Part shown: one piece after another, positions 1 through 6,510 of the stretch
Numbering within the stretch: the stretch's first letter is position 1
How the letters are laid out: each line of letters opens with the position of its first letter
NCBI GenBank assembly: GCA_035513135.1
Contig: DATKCQ010000102.1
Location: 1 to 32,680, forward strand
Direction of reading: 5' to 3'
Length of the DNA stretch: 32,680 bases
Source of the DNA: Thermohalobaculum sp035513135
Lineage (GTDB): Bacteria > Pseudomonadota > Alphaproteobacteria > Rhodobacterales > Rhodobacteraceae
Notes under the pieces: model-generated
Seen by the model: only the letters and a program-made list of their open reading frames with translations
Database searches by the model: none
Told to the model about the DNA's origin: nothing
Translations under genes and position numbers: made by a program

Positions 1-224
1 AACGAAACGAAGCTGACACCCCCATCATCGGAGAACCCCAACCGGAGAACCCCTAAAGGGCCGATATGCCAACAGTCCATCCCATCACCCGAGACCAGAC
101 CGCCCGCATATCCCTTCGATCATTCGCAATGTCAAAGAGCGAGGCGAAAACACGACTGCGCTGGCTACCCAGCACAACCGCTGCCCGTTTCACCTGATGT
201 CCCGGCTTGGCCGCCGGTGCCCAC
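1..224 (-). other. Putative 16S rRNA leader with boxA
   Basis: On the minus strand the sequence contains GCTCTTTGACA (140 down to 130), matching the rRNA antitermination boxA (E. coli TGCTCTTTAACA). It is followed by GGGATATGCGGGCGG and, near the window edge, GGTGTCAGCTTCG. From memory these strings are typical of leaders and spacers of Rhodobacterales rRNA operons. Base composition is lower in G+C than the neighbouring genes and I see no protein gene. Because a protein gene rather than a tRNA lies upstream, a 16S leader is more likely than an internal spacer. The rRNA itself would be off the left edge. Confidence 0.5.
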
Positions 225-254
225 CCTATATGGCAACGCCGCGGTGCGCGTCAA
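225..254 (-). promoter_or_regulatory. Putative rRNA operon promoter, leftward
   Basis: Read on the minus strand there is a TTGACG -35 box (249-254) and a TATAGG -10 box (225-230) separated by 18 bp, followed by a GC-rich stretch as in stringently controlled promoters. It starts only about 20 bp after the stop of the ABC transporter gene and points away from all genes in the window. A boxA-like element lies about 80 nt downstream. Together these suggest the main promoter of an rRNA operon whose 16S gene lies left of the window. The boxes are seen; the assignment is inferred. Confidence 0.5.
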
Positions 255-275
255 CAGGCGAGTTCGTCAAGTCGT

Positions 276-2240
276 CTATTTTCGCCTGCCCCCAGTCACG
301 TGTCCGGCCGCGTGGTCCGAGGCGCGCCCGGGCCCGGTCGCCCGCGGCGCCGTCTCGGATGCCGCGTCCAGAACCGCCGCCACGCGGCTTCCCGGCCGTG
401 CGGCCAGCCCGGCGACCGGTCCCGCCTCGCGCACCCGGCCGTGCTCGAGCACGATCACCCGATCGGCGAGGCCGAGCGTGCTCGGCCGGTGCGACACCAT
501 CAGCACGGTGGCGCCGTCGCGCGCGCCCAGCACCGCGCGCAGCACCGTCGCCTCGGCCTCGAGGTCGAGCGCCCCGGTCGCCTCGTCGAGCACCAGAAAG
601 CGCGGCCGTCGCAGCAGGGCCCGCGCCAGGCGCAGGCGCTGGCGCTCGCCGCCCGAAAAGCGCATGCCCTCGGCGCGGATCGAGCCGTCGAGGCCGCCTG
701 CGAGCCGACGCGCCATCCCGTCCGCGCCGACCGTCGCCAGCGCCTGCCAGATCTCGTCGTCGGAAAGCGGGCCACAGCCCCAGACCAGGTTGTTGCGCAG
801 GCTGTCCTCGAACAGGAACGGCTCCTGCCCGACATAGGCGAGCGAGGCGCGCAGCCGCGCCAGGCGCGGCCCCTCGAGCGGCGCCCCGTCGATCAGCACC
901 TGGCCGGCCGCCGGCTCGAGCAGTCCCACCGCCAGGTCGCACAGGGTCGACTTGCCCGCCCCCGACTCGCCGATCAGCGCGGTGACGCGCCCCGCCGGCA
1001 GCGTGGCCGAGACATCGTCGAGGATCCGCCGGGCCGCCGCCTCCGGCCGCCAATCGTCGCGCGGCTCAACCACTTCCGCGCCCCCGCCCGCACCCGCTTC
1101 GGCGGGCACTTCGACGCTCACCCCGGCGAGGGCGATCTCGGGCGCCGCCGGCAGCCCTTCGACCGGCGCCGGCCCGGCGGCGGCACGGCCGCCGGGATCG
1201 ACGCGGCCAACCGGGCCGGCGAGCATGCGCGCGGCGCGATAGCCCTCGGCCGAGTGGCGCAGAATCTGGATCGCGTTCTGGATCGCCTGCAGCGGCGTGT
1301 AGAGCCGGGCCAGGATGATCAGCGTGACGATGAGGTTCTCGGGCCGCGTGCCGACGACGAACAGCCCCAGCACGATCGCGGCGATGCCGATGCCCCCCGA
1401 CGCGGTCTGCAGCAGCAGGCGCGCGACGGTGGTATCGAGCATGAAGGCCCGGTTCGCCTCGGCCACCCGGCGCGTCGCCTGCGCGAAGGCCGCGGCGTAC
1501 TGGTTCTCCAGCCCGTGCGCCTTGGCCGGCTTGAGGCCGCGCAGGAAGCCGCCGACGCTCTCGAACATGGCGAGGTCGCTGCGCGTCAGCTGCCGGCCGC
1601 GCTCCGCCGCGCTCGTGCGATAGCGGCGCAGCGCGCGCAGCATGGCGAAGCCGAGCAGCGCCGCGCTCAAACTGACCAGCGGCGCCAGCACCAGCGCCAG
1701 GGCGAACTGGACCGCCAGCATCACGCCGGCCACCGCCGCCTGCAGCGTCGCGCGAATGCCGCTCGCCGCCCGGTCCACGTCGCGCGTCAGGGCGTGGCCG
1801 ACCGGCCCCTGCCGCATCCCGGCGGCCTCGGCCCAGGGGGCCCGCGCCAGCTGGCCGAAGGCGCGCGTGCGCAGGTCGGTGATGAAATCCACCTGCAGCC
1901 GCGCCAGCAGGGCGTCGCGCGCCCACAGCACGGCAAAGCGCAGGGCCAGGATGCCGGCGAAGATCGACAGCGCGGCGCCGAGCTGCGCCTCCAGGGTCTC
2001 GAGCCCGAGCCAGGCGAACGCCGCCGAGACCGTGTTGGCCGTCGCCCCGTCCTCCTGCCCCACCCCGCCCGTCTCGCCGGTGCCGAGGACCAGCGAGACG
2101 ATGGGCACCAGCATGATGATGCCCGCCCCCTCGAGCAGCGACCCGAGCACCACCAGCCCGATCGCCGCGACCGAGCGCCGGCGCGCGAACCGCAGGAAAT
2201 CCACGATCAGCGCGCGCGCCACGGGCAGGCGCTCGCTCAC
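276..2240 (-). CDS. ABC transporter, fused permease and ATPase
   Basis: A 654-residue half-transporter of the exporter type. The N-terminal ~340 residues hold the membrane domain with several hydrophobic helices. A ~60-residue Pro/Ala/Glu-rich linker follows, then the ATPase. Walker A GESGAGKST lies near residue 425, followed by a Q-loop (YVGQEPF), the signature FSGGERQRLRLA, Walker B (FLVLDEATGALD) and the H-loop (VSHRP), so it should be catalytically competent. The GTG start overlaps the stop of the HprK-like gene by 4 bp (GTGA), indicating translational coupling. As last gene of a RiPP-like operon it most likely exports the mature product, as lasso-peptide D proteins do. The substrate is inferred from context only; lipid or polysaccharide export is the alternative. 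Confidence 0.85.
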   Translation of the reverse strand: MSERLPVARALIVDFLRFARRRSVAAIGLVVLGSLLEGAGIIMLVPIVSLVLGTGETGGVGQEDGATANTVSAAFAWLGLETLEAQLGAALSIFAGILALRFAVLWARDALLARLQVDFITDLRTRAFGQLARAPWAEAAGMRQGPVGHALTRDVDRAASGIRATLQAAVAGVMLAVQFALALVLAPLVSLSAALLGFAMLRALRRYRTSAAERGRQLTRSDLAMFESVGGFLRGLKPAKAHGLENQYAAAFAQATRRVAEANRAFMLDTTVARLLLQTASGGIGIAAIVLGLFVVGTRPENLIVTLIILARLYTPLQAIQNAIQILRHSAEGYRAARMLAGPVGRVDPGGRAAAGPAPVEGLPAAPEIALAGVSVEVPAEAGAGGGAEVVEPRDDWRPEAAARRILDDVSATLPAGRVTALIGESGAGKSTLCDLAVGLLEPAAGQVLIDGAPLEGPRLARLRASLAYVGQEPFLFEDSLRNNLVWGCGPLSDDEIWQALATVGADGMARRLAGGLDGSIRAEGMRFSGGERQRLRLARALLRRPRFLVLDEATGALDLEAEATVLRAVLGARDGATVLMVSHRPSTLGLADRVIVLEHGRVREAGPVAGLAARPGSRVAAVLDAASETAPRATGPGRASDHAAGHVTGGRRK

Positions 2241-3217
2241 GGCGCGGCCCCGGCGGTCTGGTCGGGCGCAGCCCAGCGCGCCCGGATCAGCGCGAGCGAT
2301 TCCCCGATCCGGCGGATGTCGCGGGGCCGGCTCAGGCGGCAGACCGCGATCGACCCGGCGAGCTCGGAGCACAGGCGGAAATGCTCGGAGTCGCGGCCGA
2401 GTTGCGACACGTAGTGCGGCCGGTAGGTATTCGCCGCGATCACGCGCAACGCCTCGAGGCCGCCGAGCGGCTCCAGCGCCGGCTCGGCGCCTTCCGGCGC
2501 GCTGACCAGCTCGATGATCTCGCCGAGCGGCGACGGCCGATCCGCCGGCTGCTCGGCGTTGGGGAAGAAATACTTGTCGAGCCGGCTGCCGACGCTGTCG
2601 AGGCCCTCGGCGGTCTCGCCCAGAACGTCGATGGTGTCGGCCCACAGCTTGAACATCCGGCTGCCCGGCCAGACCTCGAAGCCGCCGCGCGGCGCGCGCC
2701 ACAGCGGCATGGTGTCGTCGCCCAGGATGGCATGGCCGGAGCGGCCGAGGCTGGCGGCGAGCGTGGACTTGCCCTGCCCGCTCTCGCCGACGAAGATCGT
2801 CGCGCCCCGCCCGTGCAGCACGGTCGCCCCGTGCAGCACCGGCAGGCCGCGCTGGTGCAGCGCCATGCCCAGCGCACTGCCCAGCAGGAAAAGGCGCACC
2901 GAGACCAGATCGGCGCCGGGCATCAGCCCCAGCGCGATCGCGCGCCCCTCGCGCACCCAGAAATCCACGACGCCCGGAACGCGCATGACGAACCCGCCCG
3001 CGGGCGCCGCGAAGAAGCGGTGGGCGTCGCTCTCGCCCGCGCCGCTCGCCGCCCACTGCGCGGTGGCATGGTCGCTGAGGCGGATGTCGAGGTCGTGGGC
3101 GCGGTTCGACCCGCCTGCGCCCGGCCGCGCGGCCAGGAACTCGGGCAGCTCGATCTCCGAGCGCAGCAGCAGGCCGTAGGCCCTGTACCAGTGCCCCGCC
3201 ATCCGGTGCCCCGCCAT
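2237..3217 (-). CDS. HPr-kinase-like P-loop protein (HprK-related)
   Basis: A 326-residue protein resembling the HPr serine kinase C-terminal fold found beside lasso-peptide and related RiPP genes. The P-loop GESGQGKST is at residues 144-152, preceded by the family-typical LHQRGLPVLHGA stretch and followed by GDDTMPL. In lasso clusters such kinases phosphorylate the precursor; whether this one does is unknown. The true HprK partner HPr is not encoded here. The start is uncertain: two in-frame ATGs (3217 and 3202) lie in a 15-bp tandem duplication that encodes MAGHR/MAGHW, and neither has a strong ribosome site. The 3' end is coupled to the ABC transporter gene. About 88 bp separate it from the nucleotidyltransferase, unless translation begins upstream inside that gene. 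Confidence 0.75.
   Translation of the reverse strand: MAGHRMAGHWYRAYGLLLRSEIELPEFLAARPGAGGSNRAHDLDIRLSDHATAQWAASGAGESDAHRFFAAPAGGFVMRVPGVVDFWVREGRAIALGLMPGADLVSVRLFLLGSALGMALHQRGLPVLHGATVLHGRGATIFVGESGQGKSTLAASLGRSGHAILGDDTMPLWRAPRGGFEVWPGSRMFKLWADTIDVLGETAEGLDSVGSRLDKYFFPNAEQPADRPSPLGEIIELVSAPEGAEPALEPLGGLEALRVIAANTYRPHYVSQLGRDSEHFRLCSELAGSIAVCRLSRPRDIRRIGESLALIRARWAAPDQTAGAAP
3188..3217. repeat. 15-bp tandem duplication at hprK-like start
   Basis: Two 15-bp units, differing at one base, encode MAGHR and MAGHW at the proposed start of the HprK-like protein. The duplication creates two alternative in-frame ATG codons. Confidence 0.8.
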
Positions 3218-3305
3218 CACGCCACGCCCGCCCGAGCGCCAACCCGAGCGCCGGCTCCCGCGGTCCGCTGCGCCATGGCCGGCCGGAGGATGGCGCCGGG
3301 GCCGC

Positions 3306-4448
3306 TCATGCGTCACCGCCATCGGGCGAGAGCCGCGCCGGGCGCGCCCCGGACCGCAGCGAGGCGAGGAACAGCCGCGGCCCGCGCCAGAACGCGTATC
3401 GCAGCACGCCCAGCCGCTGGGCCACGCCTTGCGCCATGACGAAGCCGCCCCAGTAGAAGTCGAAGCGCGCGCGCGGCGAGCCGGGCGGCGCCGCCTCGAT
3501 CGCGATGCCCCGGACAAACCGCGCGAGCATGCGCCGGGTCACCCGGTCGGGCGCCGGCCAGGCCGCCGGCAGGCGCGCCCCGAACACCCGGTGCGCCAGG
3601 TGAACGGCGCCCACCAGCGGTCGCTCGACCGCCGCCGGCGCGGCCGCCTCCAGCGCCGCCCGCAACGCCGCGTCGTCGAGCTGGCGCAGGATCAGGGCGA
3701 TGTCGTGCAGCCACTTCAGCCGCAGCCAGGCGTGCTGCTGGCCGTGCAGCGCCAGGTAGAGCAGGTTGCCGGTGACGCTGGGCACGCGCACGCTGAGCCC
3801 GGTGCCGTCGATCGCCCAGGCGCGCCCCTCGCCGCAGATCTCGCGCAGGTCCAGCCAGCCGCGGAAGTGGTGCGAGCGCCAGTGAACCTCGACCTGCGCG
3901 CCGTCGGGCCGGACCAGCGCCAGGTCGTTGCACTCGGACGCCAGCGCCGGGTCGCCGATCAGCGGCAGCCGCCCGCGATGCTCGCTCACCGGCGCATAGC
4001 CGAGCCCGGCGAGCACGCGGTAGCAGGCGTCCAGCTCGTCGAGCCGGATGTAGAGGTCGAGGTCCTTCGAGTGCCGCGCCGCCGCCGAGCCGGCGATCTC
4101 CTCGGCCAGCGGCCAGCCCTTGAGCAGCATGGGGCGGCAGCCGAGCGCGGCGAGCCGGGCGACCAGCCGGCTGGTCTCGGCTTTCTGCGCCAGCGCCGCC
4201 AGCGCGTTGGCGCGCGCCTCGGCGCGGATCCGGTCCAGCACCTCGGCGGGCACTGCCATATCCAGCTTCTCCAGCGCCGCCAACACCGGCGGCGCCACCC
4301 GGTGACGCTCGATGACGAGGCGCGCGAAGTCGTGCCACTGCTCGCGGTCCAGCGCCACGCGCGGCGGCGCGGCGTCGCCCAGCAGCGCCACGAGCAGGCG
4401 CAGCGGTGCGGGCCAGCCGGCGATGCCTCCGTGCTCTGCCGCGCCCAT
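3306..4448 (-). CDS. Nucleotidyltransferase family protein (NTP_transf_5-like)
   Basis: A 380-residue protein of the family found beside HprK-like and B2 genes in lasso/RiPP-type clusters. The diagnostic part is MLLKGWPL (residues ~107-114) followed by the metal-binding acidic motif SKDLDLYI (~127-134), as in minimal nucleotidyltransferases. A VEVHWRSHHF segment further on is also family-typical. The substrate is unknown; attachment of a nucleotidyl group to a peptide or another carrier is a guess. The ATG at 4448 is preceded by GAGGGGC at good spacing and lies 11 bp after the stop of the B2 gene, so the two are co-transcribed. The C-terminal third is less conserved and Arg/Ala-rich. Confidence 0.78.
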   Translation of the reverse strand: MGAAEHGGIAGWPAPLRLLVALLGDAAPPRVALDREQWHDFARLVIERHRVAPPVLAALEKLDMAVPAEVLDRIRAEARANALAALAQKAETSRLVARLAALGCRPMLLKGWPLAEEIAGSAAARHSKDLDLYIRLDELDACYRVLAGLGYAPVSEHRGRLPLIGDPALASECNDLALVRPDGAQVEVHWRSHHFRGWLDLREICGEGRAWAIDGTGLSVRVPSVTGNLLYLALHGQQHAWLRLKWLHDIALILRQLDDAALRAALEAAAPAAVERPLVGAVHLAHRVFGARLPAAWPAPDRVTRRMLARFVRGIAIEAAPPGSPRARFDFYWGGFVMAQGVAQRLGVLRYAFWRGPRLFLASLRSGARPARLSPDGGDA

Positions 4449-4459
4449 GCGCCCGCCCC

Positions 4460-4978
4460 TCAGTTGAAACGCGCGACGACGGTGTAGTCGGCAAGGTCCG
4501 TGTCGCCGTTGACCACCCGGGCGCCCACCGTCACCCAGGCGTGGGCCACCGCGCCGGCGCCGGCCGCGGCGGCGTCCGGCGCCCGGCGGCTGATGCCCAG
4601 CAGCACCGTGGCCTTCAGGCCACGCCGGCGCAGCATGCGGCGCACGGCGATCGCCTGCTGCAGGCAGCGCGCCCGGAACGGCATGGCCCGCGCGACCCGC
4701 TCGACGATGCGCCCGATCTCGGCGGCGCGCTCGGCCTCGGGCGCCTCGGCGTCGTCCGTCCGGGCATCCGTCCGGGCATCCGTCCGGGCATCCGTCCTGG
4801 CGTCTGCCGCGGCCCGGTCCAGCACGCCCAGGTCGGCGGTGTAGATGCGCGCCGGCAGCAGCGTCACGACCCGCGCCCGGGCGAGCTCGGCCAGCGCCTC
4901 CAGCGCCAGCCGGCGCCGCGCCGCAGGGGCGCGGAGGAACGCGCGCAGGAACGCGCGCAGGGCGCCGGGCCGGGTCAC
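4460..4978 (-). CDS. Lasso-peptide B2-like transglutaminase-type protease
   Basis: A 172-residue protein matching the B2 (McjB C-terminal) family, which cleaves the leader peptide in lasso-peptide maturation. The papain/transglutaminase-like triad is visible: Cys105 in RCLQQAIAVRRMLRRRG, His146 in AHAWVTV and Asp159 in VVNGD. An unusual insert at ~59-76 consists of DART repeats encoded by a 12-bp tandem repeat; B2 proteins are usually shorter there. The GTG start overlaps the stop of the PqqD-like gene by 4 bp (GTGA), so RRE protein and protease are translationally coupled, as expected for partners that act together on a leader peptide. Family assignment is firm; the peptide substrate is not identified. 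Confidence 0.85.
   Translation of the reverse strand: MTRPGALRAFLRAFLRAPAARRRLALEALAELARARVVTLLPARIYTADLGVLDRAAADARTDARTDARTDARTDDAEAPEAERAAEIGRIVERVARAMPFRARCLQQAIAVRRMLRRRGLKATVLLGISRRAPDAAAAGAGAVAHAWVTVGARVVNGDTDLADYTVVARFN
4758..4805. repeat. 12-bp tandem repeat within the B2 gene
   Basis: Three perfect copies and one decayed copy of GTCCGGGCATCC lie inside the protease gene. The period is a multiple of three, so the frame is kept and the protein gains a DART repeat. It is a likely slippage hot spot. Confidence 0.9.
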
Positions 4979-5259
4979 GGGCGCCGCTCCACGATCAGGC
5001 CGTTGTCCAGCAGCTCGCGCACGAAGGCCATGACCTCGGCGGTGCAGCGCTCGCGGTCGACCTCGTATTCCGCCACCAGCCGGTCGACGATCTCGGCCAC
5101 GCTGGCCGGCTCGGCGACCAGCTCCCAGATGCGCCGGGCCGTGCCGTCGAGCGCGAAGTACTTGCCGCGCGCGATGCTCATCATCACGGTCTGCCCGCCC
5201 ATCTCCGCCTCGACATGCTCCGAGCCGCGCACCACCACGGTTTCAAGCCCGATCGTCAT
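4975..5259 (-). CDS. PqqD-family RiPP recognition protein (B1-like)
   Basis: A 94-residue protein with the PqqD/RRE fold pattern: an N-terminal strand region, KYFALDGTARRIWELV (~33-48) where the family has the Y-x-L-N...iW motif, then helices ending in LLDNGLIV. In lasso-peptide and other RiPP systems such proteins bind the leader peptide and present it to the B2 protease. The ATG at 5259 gives exactly the expected family length; a longer frame to 5532 exists but would add a repeat-rich, low-complexity extension. The start overlaps the end of a small upstream open frame by 4 bp (ATGA), and its own stop overlaps the B2 start. It is the first recognisable gene of the operon. Confidence 0.85.
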   Translation of the reverse strand: MTIGLETVVVRGSEHVEAEMGGQTVMMSIARGKYFALDGTARRIWELVAEPASVAEIVDRLVAEYEVDRERCTAEVMAFVRELLDNGLIVERRP

Positions 5260-5450
5260 CCTCGCCTGCCACCCTTGCCCCGTCGCGGCCCTTGCGGGGC
5301 AGCCGGCGCCGGCCCCCGTCTCCCGCGCCATACTACACCAGAAGTTTCCAACATGTGCAGCCCACCCCAAACACGCAGGTATACGACACCCGGGTATACG
5401 ACCCCCGGGTATACGACCCCCGGGAACACGCGCGCCGCCTCGCGCAGCAT
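5256..5450 (-). CDS. Speculative 64-aa peptide ORF upstream of B1
   Basis: An open frame of 64 codons starts at an ATG (5450) with GGGAGG about 10 nt upstream and ends in an ATGA overlap with the PqqD-like gene, so it sits where a RiPP precursor would be expected. It encodes three PGVVY repeats (from a 15-bp tandem repeat), then GGLHMLETSG and a Gly/Arg/Pro-rich tail. A Gly and a Glu six residues later could in principle form a seven-residue lasso ring, but the usual Thr at position -2 and the leader motif are missing. High G+C makes chance ORFs common. It is listed only as a candidate precursor. Confidence 0.22.
   Translation of the reverse strand: MLREAARVFPGVVYPGVVYPGVVYLRVWGGLHMLETSGVVWRGRRGPAPAAPQGPRRGKGGRRG
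5378..5422. repeat. 15-bp tandem repeat with GTATAC cores
   Basis: Three copies of GGTATACGACCCCCG (first copy with one change) run head to tail, each carrying a palindromic GTATAC (5379, 5394, 5409) inside otherwise GC-rich sequence. They lie 120-160 bp upstream of the PqqD-like start. They could be regulator sites or simply a slippage array. Confidence 0.9.
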
Positions 5451-5519
5451 ATGCCCGGTGCCTCCCGCCGCGCACCAGTGCCCCGGCGGGGCCCGCGCCT
5501 CTCCTGCGCGGGGATTGTG

Positions 5520-5530
5520 GCAAAATTTGC
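5520..5530. promoter_or_regulatory. Small AT-rich palindrome, possible operator
   Basis: GCAAAATTTGC is a perfect inverted repeat (GCAAA/TTTGC around one base) and is the most AT-rich point of the divergent spacer. It may be a regulator site for either flanking operon. No known regulator motif is recognised. Confidence 0.3.
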
Positions 5531-5535
5531 ACGGC

Positions 5536-5600
5536 GTGCGACCCGTGTGCGACCCGTGTGCGGCCCGTGTGCGGCCCGTGCGCGGCCCGTGCGCGGCCAC
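5536..5600. repeat. 11-bp tandem repeat
   Basis: Five full units of GTGCGRCCCGT (the last beginning GCGCGG), plus a partial sixth, follow one another without spacers, with gradual drift from A to G at one position. The period is close to one helical turn. It lies upstream of both divergent operons. Confidence 0.9.
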
Positions 5601-5686
5601 CGGACGCCGGCCCGGCCCTTGCCCGCAGGCCGGCGCGCGTCTAGAGACCCGGCACGCCCGCCCAGCCCGCCCGTCGAGGACATCGC

Positions 5687-6436
5687 GTGCCCGCATCCGC
5701 CCTCCCCCGCCCGCGCGGGATCCTGTTCGACAAGGACGGGACGCTGTTCGACTTCCACCGCACCTGGGGCCGGTTCACCGAGACCGTGCTGGACCGCCTC
5801 GCCCCGGACGGCAACGCCCGCGACGCCATGGCCCGGGCGATCGGCTACGATCCGGGCGCCCGGCGCTTCCTCGCCGGCTCGCCCATCGTCGCGGGCACCA
5901 ACACCGACATTGCCCGCCTCTGGGCGGCGTTCCGCCCGGACCTCGGCGCCGCGGCGATCGAGCGCCTGCTCGACCGGACCGTGCTGGCGGCCTCGGCCGA
6001 TCCGGCCTTCCCGTCTCCCGCGGTCGCGGACCTGCCGGGCCTTCTGGCGCGGCTGCGCGCCCTGGGCTTCACGCTCGGCGTGGCGACGCACGATACCGAG
6101 CAGGCGGCGCGGGCGCAGCTGCGCACGGCCGGGGTGGCCGACGCCTTCGGCTTCGTCGCCGGCTACGACAGCGGCCACGGCCTCAAGCCCGGCCCCGGCA
6201 TGCCGCGCGCCTTCGCCGCGGCGGCGGGACTCGATCCCGGCCGGTTCGTGATGGTCGGCGACAGCCGCCACGACCTCGAGGCGGCGCGCAGCGGCGGGGC
6301 CGCCCTGGCCATCGGCGTGCTGACCGGCCCGGCCACGCGGGCCGAGCTCGCACCCCTCGCCGACCACGTCCTGCCCTCGATCGCCGACCTCCCCGCGCTG
6401 CTCGGCACGTGGTGTCTGAAATGCGACACGATTTGA
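5687..6436 (+). CDS. HAD-superfamily phosphatase (Gph-like)
   Basis: A 249-residue haloacid-dehalogenase-type phosphatase, probably cytosolic and acting on a small phosphorylated metabolite such as 2-phosphoglycolate. All four motifs are visible: DKDGT (Asp15, Asp17), Thr134 in VATHDT, Lys167 in GLKPGPG and GDSRHD (~191-196). A helical cap domain lies between motifs 1 and 2. The GTG start has GAGGA 6 bp upstream; no better ATG exists in frame. It precedes the methyltransferase gene by 74 bp on the same strand and may be co-transcribed with it. The exact substrate cannot be read from sequence. Confidence 0.85.
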   Translation: MPASALPRPRGILFDKDGTLFDFHRTWGRFTETVLDRLAPDGNARDAMARAIGYDPGARRFLAGSPIVAGTNTDIARLWAAFRPDLGAAAIERLLDRTVLAASADPAFPSPAVADLPGLLARLRALGFTLGVATHDTEQAARAQLRTAGVADAFGFVAGYDSGHGLKPGPGMPRAFAAAAGLDPGRFVMVGDSRHDLEAARSGGAALAIGVLTGPATRAELAPLADHVLPSIADLPALLGTWCLKCDTI

Positions 6437-6510
6437 CGCAGACCGGCGGGACGCGCCGCGACCGCGGGCCGAGGCTGCCCCATCGACGCAGCGGACGGAG
6501 CGAGGTCAGG

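Larger units (their letters stand above)
5260..5686. other. Repeat-rich divergent intergenic region
   Basis: This 427-bp stretch separates the leftward RiPP-like operon from the rightward phosphatase gene and should hold both promoters. It contains a 15-bp tandem repeat (5378-5422), an AT-rich patch with a GCAAAATTTGC palindrome (5520-5530) and an 11-bp tandem repeat (5536-5600). A weak leftward promoter (TGCACA, 18 bp, TAGTAT at 5331-5336) can be drawn. Apart from the speculative 64-codon ORF I see no recognisable gene; the other open frames are low-complexity products of the repeats. Confidence 0.6.

Noticed and set aside
2241..3242. Long N-terminal extension of the ABC transporter frame
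   Set aside because: It overlaps the HprK-like gene on the same strand in another frame, has no recognisable domain, and the GTGA overlap defines the real start.
4975..5259. PqqD as part of PQQ biosynthesis for the sugar dehydrogenase
   Set aside because: It is coupled to a B2-type protease and no pqqA, B, C or E gene is present; the RiPP-like role fits better.
5378..5600. Possible CRISPR array
   Set aside because: The units of 11 and 15 bp follow each other without unique spacers and no cas genes are present, so these are simple tandem repeats.
5353..5686. Rightward open frame starting in the repeats and running into the methyltransferase frame
   Set aside because: It is low-complexity sequence made by the tandem repeats and overlaps the clear phosphatase gene. 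The methyltransferase has its own start at 6511 with a ribosome site.
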